From Deltaproteobacteria bacterium (lineage in GTDB: Bacteria; Myxococcota; Myxococcia; Myxococcales; SZAS-1), in the NCBI GenBank assembly GCA_018266075.1, contig JAFEBB010000048.1:1-58604 (forward strand): a DNA stretch of 58,604 bases, in the 5' to 3' direction. The translations under genes and the position numbers were made by a program. How positions within the stretch are numbered: the stretch's first letter is position 1; each line of letters opens with the position of its first letter. The notes under the pieces were generated by a model that worked only from the letters and a program-made list of their open reading frames with translations, had not been told where the DNA came from and ran no database searches. Positions 35,794 through 43,415 of the stretch are shown here, in pieces.

Positions 35794-35980
35794 TCGAAGG
35801 GTCCGAATCCTCCGCTCAACTCATCGAATGAAAGCCCCGTCCACTCGCTCAAATGCCCCGATGACTCGAAGCCCTCTCCTCGGGTTTTCGAATGAACGCC
35901 CCGTTCATTCGATCGAACAACCCGATGATTCGAAGCCCTGCCCGGAGGTTTCCGAATGAAAGCTTCGTTCATTCCCTCCG
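35794..35980. repeat. 64-bp tandem repeat with embedded palindromes
   Basis: The units begin with CGAATGAA at 35825, 35889 and 35953, an exact 64-bp period, and TCGAAGCCCT repeats at 35866 and 35930. The middle unit holds CGAATGAACG-CCC-CGTTCATTCG (35889-35911), a perfect 10-bp inverted repeat; the third has GAATGAA/TTCATTC arms. A partial unit starts near 35794. The stretch is AT-richer than its surroundings. It lies in the 682-bp gene-poor gap between 35582 and 36263, which otherwise contains only the gene fragment at 36124-36237. Confidence 0.75.
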
Positions 35981-36123
35981 TCACGCCGACGTCTTGCTTC
36001 CTCCACCCGCCGGCTTCCTGAGGCCATTTGCGGCCTCCGATGGCACACCGGGTCCGCCGCTTACTCCCAATCGGGGCCCCACTTGTCGCGCACCACTCAC
36101 ACTCCGTGTGAACCCCGTTTTGC

Positions 36124-36237
36124 AGCGGCTGCCGAAGACGGTGACGAAGCCGTCTCCTTTCGCTTTGTGAAGAAGGATGGCGAAGGACTCCGCGCCGAGG
36201 GCGGGAATCCATGTCCTCACACGCGCGCGCCTGGAGC
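36124..36237 (-). pseudogene. Truncated duplicate of the 5' part of the 34334-35581 gene
   Basis: On the minus strand this reads WIPALGAESFAILLHKAKGDGFVTVF, close to WIPALGVEAFAIFLQRAKGDDIVTVF in the 415-residue protein. At the DNA level the copy keeps the segments around ACGCCGAGGGCGGGAATCCA (35425) and CTCACACGCGCGCGCCTGGAG (35476), but the ~30 bp between them is deleted. No intact frame remains on either side, so it is a fragment, abutting the end of the M3 peptidase gene. Confidence 0.7.
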
Positions 36238-36263
36238 CTCGCGCTGCGCTCCTCGGAGGCGAT

Positions 36264-38441
36264 CTACTTCGGCTTGCCCACGACGGCCGTATCGAGCCCG
36301 CGCTTCTCGAGCAGCGGCTTCACCGACGGCTCTCGGCCGCGGAACTTCACAAAGAGGTCGTGCGTATCCACGGTATTGCCGCGCGAGAGGATCTCCTCCC
36401 GGAAGATCTTGCCGTTCTCCGCTGTGAGCCCGCCGTGCTCGACGAACCACGCGTACGCATCCGACGCGAGCACCGCCGTCCACGCGTACGCGTAGTAGCC
36501 CGCCGCATAGCCGCCGTCCCAGATGTGCGAGAAATAGGTCGTGTGATAGCGGGGCGCGACGGTCGGGAGATCGACCCCGTGCTTGTGCAGCGCGGCCGGC
36601 TCGAACTTCTCCACATCCTGCAGCTCGGCCGACGCGGGCAGCGCGTGCCACTCCAGATCGAGCAGCGCGCTCTCCGTGGCCTCGAGCGTCTCGAAGCCTT
36701 CGTTGAAGGTCGACGCCTTGCGGATCTTCGCCACCAGATCCGCCGGCATCGCCGCGCCGGTTTGATAATGCTTTGCATAATTTGCAAAGACGCTCGGCTC
36801 GAGCGCCCAGTTCTCGTTGAACTGCGAGGGGAACTCGACGAAGTCGCGCGGCGTGTTGGTGCCCGACATGTACGGGTATTTCACTTGCGAGAAGAGCCCG
36901 TGCAGCGCGTGGCCGAACTCGTGGAACATCGTCGTCACCTCGTCGAAGGTCAGCAGCGCGGGCTGACCGGCGGCGGGCTTGGGAATATTGAGCGTGTTGC
37001 ACACCACCGGCTTCTCGCCCAGCAGGTCGCTCTGGTCGACGAAGCTGTTCATCCACGCGCCGCCGTGCTTGCTCTCGCGCGCGAAGTAATCGGTATAGAT
37101 GAGTCCGATGGTGCTCCCGTCGGCGTTGAACACTTCCCACACGCGCACGTCGGGCTGAAAGACGGGCAGGTCCGTGCGCTGCTTGAAGGTCACGCCGTAG
37201 AGCTTGTTCGCGGCGTAGAACACGCCGTCCTGGAGCACGCGATCGAGCTCGAAGTATTGCCGCACCTGGCTGTTGTCGAGCGCGTACTTCGCCTGGCGGA
37301 CCTGCTCCGCGTAGTAGGCCCAGTCCCACGGCTGCAGCTTGAAGCCACCCTTCTGGGTGTCGATCACCTGCTGCATCTCGGCGCCCTCGACCTTCGCGCG
37401 CGCCACCGCGGCCGTGCCCAGCTGGGTGAGCAGGTTGAGCGCCGCCTCGGGCGTCTTCGCCATCTGATCGTCGAGGGTGTACGCGTCGAAGCTCGGGAAG
37501 CCGAGCAGCTTGGCCCGCGTCGCGCGAATCTGCGCGAGGCGCGCGACCAGCTTGGTGACGTCATTCGGACCGCCGGAGTGCCCTCGACGGATCGACGCCT
37601 CGAAGATCTTCTCCCGCAGCTCCCGGTTCTTGAGCGACGCGAGCGGCGCCTGGCCCGTGGTGTTCCGGAGCGGGATGACCCACTTGTCCTTGAGCCCGCG
37701 CGCCTGGGCGGCGGCGGCAGCGGTGGCGATGTCGGACTCGGACATGCCCTCGAGCTGGTGCACGTCATCGACCACCACGGCGCCCGCGTTCATCTCCTTG
37801 ATCTGCAGCTCGGAGTACTTCGCGGCGAGCGACGACTCCTCCTCGTTGAGCTTGCGGAGCTGCGCTTGATCGGTCGGCGAGAGCTGCGCGCCGGCGCGGA
37901 CGAAGTCGAGGTGGTAGCGCTCGAGCAGGCGCAGGTCGACGGCGTCGAGCCCGAGCTTCGCGCGCTGTTGATAGAGCGCATCGACGCGCGCGAAGAGCTT
38001 GGCGTCGAGGTGGATGTCGTCGGCGTGCTTCGCGAGCAGCGGCGCGACGTCGTTCTGGATCTTCTGCATGGTCGGGTCGTCCATCGATCCCGACATGGCG
38101 CCGAAGATGTAATTCACGCGGCGCAGCAGCTGGCCCGACTTCTCCAGCGCGACGATGGTGTTCTCGAACGTCGGCGGCTCGGCCTGGTTGGCGATCGCTT
38201 GCGTCTCGGCGAGCTCTTGCTTCATGCCCTCTTCGAAGGCGGGCATGTAGTGCTCTTCGCGGATCAGATCGAAGCGCGGGGCCTCGAGATAGAGCGTGCT
38301 CTTCGTGAGGAGCGGGTTCGACGGTGGCTGCATGGTTTGAACCGACGCCGCGGCGGGCGATCCGGGTGACGGATTCTCCGTCGCGCACCCGCTAATCAAG
38401 AAGCCAAACAACAAGCCACGGGAGATGAGGGAAGTTCGCAC
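36264..38441 (-). CDS. M3-family peptidyl-dipeptidase lipoprotein
   Basis: A 725-residue zinc metallopeptidase of the M3 (Dcp/oligopeptidase) family, which removes dipeptides from peptide C termini. The zinc motif HEFGH is at about residue 507 with the downstream Glu in a helix (NENWALEPSVF), and MFHEFGHALHGLFS matches the family. A GTG at 38441 starts VRTSLISRGLLFGFLISGC, with lipobox I-S-G-C, so it is probably envelope-attached. An upstream ATG (38501) is possible but would bury the signal. At 36763-36790 codons are unusually AT-rich (GCA AAT TAT GCA AAG CAT). Length is typical of Dcp plus a lipoprotein leader. Confidence 0.88.
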   Translation of the reverse strand: MRTSLISRGLLFGFLISGCATENPSPGSPAAASVQTMQPPSNPLLTKSTLYLEAPRFDLIREEHYMPAFEEGMKQELAETQAIANQAEPPTFENTIVALEKSGQLLRRVNYIFGAMSGSMDDPTMQKIQNDVAPLLAKHADDIHLDAKLFARVDALYQQRAKLGLDAVDLRLLERYHLDFVRAGAQLSPTDQAQLRKLNEEESSLAAKYSELQIKEMNAGAVVVDDVHQLEGMSESDIATAAAAAQARGLKDKWVIPLRNTTGQAPLASLKNRELREKIFEASIRRGHSGGPNDVTKLVARLAQIRATRAKLLGFPSFDAYTLDDQMAKTPEAALNLLTQLGTAAVARAKVEGAEMQQVIDTQKGGFKLQPWDWAYYAEQVRQAKYALDNSQVRQYFELDRVLQDGVFYAANKLYGVTFKQRTDLPVFQPDVRVWEVFNADGSTIGLIYTDYFARESKHGGAWMNSFVDQSDLLGEKPVVCNTLNIPKPAAGQPALLTFDEVTTMFHEFGHALHGLFSQVKYPYMSGTNTPRDFVEFPSQFNENWALEPSVFANYAKHYQTGAAMPADLVAKIRKASTFNEGFETLEATESALLDLEWHALPASAELQDVEKFEPAALHKHGVDLPTVAPRYHTTYFSHIWDGGYAAGYYAYAWTAVLASDAYAWFVEHGGLTAENGKIFREEILSRGNTVDTHDLFVKFRGREPSVKPLLEKRGLDTAVVGKPK

Positions 38442-38520
38442 GCGCGGACCGTACACAACGGGCCCATTCGGGTCTATCCGCGCGGGGAGCCTCGAGCTCA
38501 ATCTTCGCGGCGGAGCGGCG

Positions 38521-40821
38521 TCACCTCACTTGTTCATACAAGCCATCACCGGAGCCGGAGAGGACGCCTTCGGTCCAGAAGAGGGCCCCGAAGCTCGGCC
38601 CGGTGCCCAGGGCGACGTTGTTCACCGTCCCCAGGCCGGAGCCGTACACCACCACCGGGCCGCCGATGGCGAGCATGGAGCTCACGCTGCTGTTGCTGAC
38701 CGAGCGCTCGCTCCAGGATAGCAGGCCGCCTGCGACGACCAACGAGACCACCGGGCCGGTCGCGGTGGAGGTGGTGTACAGGGGCGTGATCGCGCCGGTG
38801 GGAATGGCCGCGAGCGGAGCGGGGATGGCCGCCGACTTGATGGTCACGCTGTAGTTCGAGCCCGACGCAGGGGTGCTGGTGGCCCAGTAGATCTGCGACC
38901 CGTCGGTGGCGATCGCCGTGACGTCCGTCTCGCCCGTGACCAGGACCACGTTGCCGTTGGCCACGCCCACCGGCGCCGCGTTGACGGTGTTCGACGTGCC
39001 GTCCACCCAGAACACCGTGCTGGCCGAGGTGGTGGAGTCGATGGCCAGATCGCGCGGGAAGGAGCTCCCCGGGACACCGGTGAAGAGGTCGATGACCGGC
39101 GTGTTGTTCCCCGAGGTCGGGATCTGGCTCACCGTCGGTGCTCCGCTTCCGCCGGGCACCGAGCACCAGTAGAGGTTGTTGTCGTCCGCGGCGATCGCCT
39201 CACCCTCGCCGCCGTTCCCTCCGCTCAGCGTGGTCACGGTGTACGGCGCGGCGATGAGGACCTTCTCGAGCACGTCGCTGTTCTCGTCGGAGACGTAGAC
39301 GTAGGTGCTGTCCACGGCCAGGTGGAACGGCCGCACGTTGCCCAGACCGGTGAGCACCGTGTCCGCGGCGCTGGCCAGGTTGTAGACGTGCAGCGCCGTG
39401 TCGCCGTCCGAGGCCCAGTACACGTTGGCGCCGATGGGATCGACCGCCAGCGAGTGGAAGGAGCCCAGGTTGTTGCTGTCGGAGGCGAGCTGGGCCGGCG
39501 CGCACTGGCCGCTCACGCACGCCGCCGGGCCGCTCACGCCGGTGGGGCACACCCGGCCGCAGCCGCCGCAGTTGTTGGCATCGGTCTGCTCGTCTACGCA
39601 GCTGCCGCCACAGGCGCTGAGCCCGGAGCCGCAAGAGCCATGGTCCTGGTTGAGCACGTCGAAGATCTCGGGAGGCGAGAGCACGCGGTCGTAGATGAGC
39701 ACGTCGTCCAGCGCCCCGGCGAACGGCTCGGCGCCATGGCCGGGCACCGCGTTGCCCAGCACCAGCGTGGTGCCGGAGGTGTTCAGCGCGAGCGAGCCAT
39801 TCACGTCGGGCATGCCGTCGACGTACTCGGCGACGCTCGCCCCGTCGTAGGTCACGATCACGTTGTGCCACTGGCCGTCGTTGAGCAGCCGCGTCCCGTT
39901 CAGGTCCGCGAACTGGCCCACGAAGTACTCGGTGTCGCCGTTCTGGGTGATGAGCTCACCGAACCGCGAGCCGCTCGCACAGCAACCACCCCAGTTCCAG
40001 AAGTCGCCCGCGTTGCCGCGGATGCCGTAGTCGGTCGAGGTCTGGATCCACACGGAGACCGTGCGCGGCGCGGTGCCCACCGGAAGCAGCGGGTTGCTCC
40101 CCGAGATGGCAGTGGCGCCGTCGCCGGAGCTGCCGGGGCTGAAGAGCGACGCCGCGTTCGCATTGCCGAAGCGGTCGGTGGTGGTGGTCACGTTGCCCGC
40201 GGCCGCGAGGTCGTTCCCGTTGCCGGAGAGGTCGACGGTGGTGCGGTACCAGGCCACCAGGCCGCCGGTGGGGATGCCGACGCTGCCCGAGGTGCCGCTG
40301 CCCGACAAACCGTTGCTGCCCGACGAACCGGTCGACGCACCGACGCTGCCCGAACCGGACGAGGCGCCGACGCTGCCCGAACCGCTGCCGCTGACGCTTC
40401 CCGAACCGCCGCTCCCCGAACCGCTGCCGCTGGTCGAAGAGCTGACGGATGTGCTGCCACTGGTCGAGGAGCTGCTACTGGATGCGCTGCTGCTGGTCGA
40501 AGAGCTGCTGCTGGTCGAAGAGCTGTTGCTGGTCGAAGAGCTGTTGCTGCTCGAAGAGCTGCTGCTGGTCGAAGAGCTGCTGGACGTGCCGCCGCTGCTC
40601 GAAGAGCTGCTGCTGGTCGAAGAGCTACTGGACGCGCTGCCGCTGGTCGATGAGGACGTGGAGCTCGTGCTGCTCGCGCTGGTGGCGGAGCTGCTGCTGC
40701 TCGACGAGCTGGTGGGTCCCGTCGAGGAGGCAGCGGTGGAGCCGGTGGTGGTGTCGATGATGGTGCCGCCGCAGCCCACCGCGAGGAGAGCGCCTGCAAG
40801 CAAAGCCAAGATCCGATGCAT
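38521..40821 (-). CDS. Lipoprotein with Ser-rich linker, LamG domain, Cys motif and beta-propeller
   Basis: A 766-residue lipoprotein: MHRILALLAGALLAVGCGG has lipobox A-V-G-C, and GAGGAG lies upstream of the ATG at 40821. A ~150-residue Ser/Thr/Gly linker (DNA ~40300-40750) is followed by a LamG/concanavalin-like domain (GLVAWYRTTVDLSGNGNDL; LLNDGQWHNVIVTYDGAS; FAGALDDVLIYDRVLS), then a short Cys-rich motif (CSACGGSCVDEQTDANNCGGC, CGRVCP), and a C-terminal ~300-residue propeller (VYWASDGDTALHVYN, IYWATSTP). It is probably exposed on the cell surface and binds glycans or proteins. No catalytic site is seen. Confidence 0.8.
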   Translation of the reverse strand: MHRILALLAGALLAVGCGGTIIDTTTGSTAASSTGPTSSSSSSSSATSASSTSSTSSSTSGSASSSSSTSSSSSSSGGTSSSSSTSSSSSSSNSSSTSNSSSTSSSSSTSSSASSSSSSTSGSTSVSSSTSGSGSGSGGSGSVSGSGSGSVGASSGSGSVGASTGSSGSNGLSGSGTSGSVGIPTGGLVAWYRTTVDLSGNGNDLAAAGNVTTTTDRFGNANAASLFSPGSSGDGATAISGSNPLLPVGTAPRTVSVWIQTSTDYGIRGNAGDFWNWGGCCASGSRFGELITQNGDTEYFVGQFADLNGTRLLNDGQWHNVIVTYDGASVAEYVDGMPDVNGSLALNTSGTTLVLGNAVPGHGAEPFAGALDDVLIYDRVLSPPEIFDVLNQDHGSCGSGLSACGGSCVDEQTDANNCGGCGRVCPTGVSGPAACVSGQCAPAQLASDSNNLGSFHSLAVDPIGANVYWASDGDTALHVYNLASAADTVLTGLGNVRPFHLAVDSTYVYVSDENSDVLEKVLIAAPYTVTTLSGGNGGEGEAIAADDNNLYWCSVPGGSGAPTVSQIPTSGNNTPVIDLFTGVPGSSFPRDLAIDSTTSASTVFWVDGTSNTVNAAPVGVANGNVVLVTGETDVTAIATDGSQIYWATSTPASGSNYSVTIKSAAIPAPLAAIPTGAITPLYTTSTATGPVVSLVVAGGLLSWSERSVSNSSVSSMLAIGGPVVVYGSGLGTVNNVALGTGPSFGALFWTEGVLSGSGDGLYEQVR

Positions 40822-40941
40822 CAAAGTTGCTCCTCTGCCCGGCAAGACATTCGTCAAACTATTGGCCCTTCGGTGAACCGACGCAATGGAACGAGCCCGC
40901 GACCGTGACTGAAGGGATCGATTCGGGGTTGAAGTGAAGGG

Positions 40942-43413
40942 TCACCCGCGCTGCGCGAGGTCGCTCGTCCGCCCGGGAGCCTGTTTCTCCAGGCGCTTCT
41001 CCACGAAGCTCGCCACCGCTGGAGGCACCGCGGTGAAGCGCAGCGTGGCGCTCGCGCCGCCCGCGGTCACCTTGGCGTAGAGGTCGCCCTCCACCAGCTC
41101 GTCGGACGGCCCGACGATCCGCATCTTCAAGTTCTTGAACGCCTCGAGCCCGGTCCCATCGCACTCGAGCGTGGCGCCCAATGCCGAGAGCGCCCGGAAT
41201 CGCCCGGAGAGCTCGGGGCCCTCCTCGTTCTTGCTCTTCATCACCCGGAGCTTCACCTCCACCGGGCTCTCCAGTCCGACGAGCGCCAGGTTCACCTCCT
41301 CGAGGAAGAGGTTGTACTCGCCGCCCAGGCCCAGCACCTCGTGCGCCGCGATCGGCTCCGGGAAGCCCTTGGCCACGATCATCTGCTTCTCGCCGAGCTT
41401 GAGGTCGGCGCCGGCGAGCTCCAGCGTGCTGGCCGAGATGAGCACCTGCCCGCCCACGGTGTTGGACTCGATCCGTGCGGTGAGGTTCACGTGGCTCCCC
41501 ACCACGCCGTACTTGATGTGCTTCTGCGAGCCGATGTTGCCGACGATCACCTCGCCGGTGTTGAGTGCAATCCCCATCTCGATCTTGGGCAAGCCCTGGG
41601 CCGCGTTGTGCGCGTTGATGTCCTTCATGGCGCGCTGCATGGCCACGGAGCAGGCCACCGCGCGCCGCGCGTCGTCGGGCCGGGCGATGGGCGCGCCGAA
41701 GATGACCAGGATGGCGTCGCCGATGAACTCGTCGATGGTGCCGTCGTGCTCGACGATGATGTCCGCCATGGTGCCCAGGTAGTGGTTGAGCACGCCCAGC
41801 ACCTGCTCCGGCTTGAGCCGCTCGGCCATGGCGGTGAAGCCGCGCAGGTCGGACATCATGATGGTGAGCCGGCGATTCTCGCCGCCCAGGCTCAACCGGG
41901 CCGGGTCCTGCAGCATCTGGTCGACCACGGCCGGCGCCAGGTACTTGGAGAACGCCCCCCGGATGAACTTCTTGGAGCGCTCCTCGAGCACGTAGTTGAC
42001 CGCCAGCGTGGCCACGAACAGGCTCGCCAGCTCGCCGAAGAAGAACACGCTGTTCAAGTTGACCCGGTGGCGCGCGAACAGGAGCCAGCCATCGGCGAGC
42101 GCCAGCACCGCGACCACGCCCACGAAGCAGAGCATCGCCGGCAGCGCCTCGAGCCGCCGCAGCGCGAGCGCGAAGGCCAGGGCGCCGAGGGTCATCATCA
42201 GCAGCAGGAGCGGCACGCTCCACGCGCCGACGCCGGTGCGCAGGGTCTGGTTGGAGAGGAGGTTCTCCAGCACCGTGGCCTGGCCCTCGACGCCGGGCAC
42301 GCGCGGGCCGAAGGGGAAGTTGCGCAGGTCGTTCACGCCCTGGGCGCTGAGCCCGATGAAGACGTAGGCGTCCTTGAAGAGCGCGTCGCGCGCGGCGGTC
42401 TCGACCTTCGCGTTGCGCACGAACTGGATCTGCGCGTCGTCGCCCAGGAGCTGCATCGCCGGCACCCAGGGGAGCACGCCCTGGTGGTACCCGGGGCCCA
42501 GGAAGTTGATGGCCATCGCCCCGCGCGAAGAGACCGGCAGCTCCGGGCTGGTGCGCTCCAGCCCGATCCGCTCGATCCAGCCGTGCGCGTCGAAGCTCAG
42601 CGCCAGCTCGTCGCCCAGCCCCACGCGCGCCATCTCCAGCGGCAGCGAGGGGAACACCCGCCCATGCGAGGTCACCGCGAGGAAGGTCTTGCGGGTCACG
42701 TCGTCGGCGTCGGGCCAGCCCAGCAGGTACCCGGAGTGCGCGGCCGCCTCGTCGAAGCCGTCGATGTTGGCGATGATGGTGGGCGCGTCGATGAGCCCGG
42801 TCTTCGCCTGGTCGAAGGAGCCCTGCACCTTGCCGTAGGCGAACTTCTCGAAGCCCTTGGGCAGGGCCGGCGCCGGACTGCACACATCGGTGGCGGGGAT
42901 GCACCAGTCGTCGTTCATCCACCCCAGCACCAGCTGATCGCGGTGCAGGGCGATCACCCGCTGCAGCAGGAGGTCGGTCTCGAACCGGGGGATCTGGTCG
43001 CCGAGGTCGTGGGCGCGCAGCAGCTCCGCCACCCCGTCGGGCACGCGCACGTCGGGCTCGGAGAAGACGATGTCCAGCCCCACCACCTTGGCCCCGGCGT
43101 CGAACGCCGACTGGATGAGGCCGGCCAGGAAGTCGCGGTGCCAGGGCCAGCGCCCCACCTGCTCGATCGCCTCCTCGTCGATGTCCACCATCACGATCTT
43201 CGCGCCGGGCTGGCGTGGCCCGCGCAGGCGGAACTTCACGTCGGTGGCCCAGCCCGACATCGGCTGCAGCCTGGGGTAGAGCGCGCGCAGCATGGGGCTC
43301 TGCAGGGTGCCGGCCGCGCCCCACTCCACCACCAGGAACAGGAAGGTCCACACCGCGATGATCGGGGCGTGGACGAACCAGACCTCCCTGGGAATGAGCT
43401 TGGACCGGGCCAT
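40942..43413 (-). CDS. CHASE2-domain adenylate/guanylate cyclase
   Basis: An 823-residue membrane cyclase. An N-terminal helix (about 10-30) is followed by a large extracytoplasmic CHASE2 sensor (about 40-390; KFRLRGPRQPGAKIVMVDIDEEAIEQVGRWPWHR). Three membrane helices lie near 395-490. A class III cyclase domain follows at ~520-680, with MMSDLRGFTAMAERL (metal Asp), FIGDAILVIFGAP (second metal Asp), and VGNIGSQKHIKYGVVGSHVNLTARIES. The C-terminal ~120 residues have a PilZ-like pattern (SGRFRALSALGATLEC). It makes a cyclic nucleotide in response to an envelope signal. The ATG is 2 bp past the OmpA stop, and the gene is third in the FecR operon. Confidence 0.9.
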   Translation of the reverse strand: MARSKLIPREVWFVHAPIIAVWTFLFLVVEWGAAGTLQSPMLRALYPRLQPMSGWATDVKFRLRGPRQPGAKIVMVDIDEEAIEQVGRWPWHRDFLAGLIQSAFDAGAKVVGLDIVFSEPDVRVPDGVAELLRAHDLGDQIPRFETDLLLQRVIALHRDQLVLGWMNDDWCIPATDVCSPAPALPKGFEKFAYGKVQGSFDQAKTGLIDAPTIIANIDGFDEAAAHSGYLLGWPDADDVTRKTFLAVTSHGRVFPSLPLEMARVGLGDELALSFDAHGWIERIGLERTSPELPVSSRGAMAINFLGPGYHQGVLPWVPAMQLLGDDAQIQFVRNAKVETAARDALFKDAYVFIGLSAQGVNDLRNFPFGPRVPGVEGQATVLENLLSNQTLRTGVGAWSVPLLLLMMTLGALAFALALRRLEALPAMLCFVGVVAVLALADGWLLFARHRVNLNSVFFFGELASLFVATLAVNYVLEERSKKFIRGAFSKYLAPAVVDQMLQDPARLSLGGENRRLTIMMSDLRGFTAMAERLKPEQVLGVLNHYLGTMADIIVEHDGTIDEFIGDAILVIFGAPIARPDDARRAVACSVAMQRAMKDINAHNAAQGLPKIEMGIALNTGEVIVGNIGSQKHIKYGVVGSHVNLTARIESNTVGGQVLISASTLELAGADLKLGEKQMIVAKGFPEPIAAHEVLGLGGEYNLFLEEVNLALVGLESPVEVKLRVMKSKNEEGPELSGRFRALSALGATLECDGTGLEAFKNLKMRIVGPSDELVEGDLYAKVTAGGASATLRFTAVPPAVASFVEKRLEKQAPGRTSDLAQRG

Positions 43414-43415
43414 GG

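Noticed and set aside
40300-40750. Simple-sequence block taken as a recombination or regulatory repeat
   Set aside because: It is the coding DNA for the Ser-rich linker of the LamG lipoprotein and keeps one open frame; similar blocks lie in the other lipoprotein genes.
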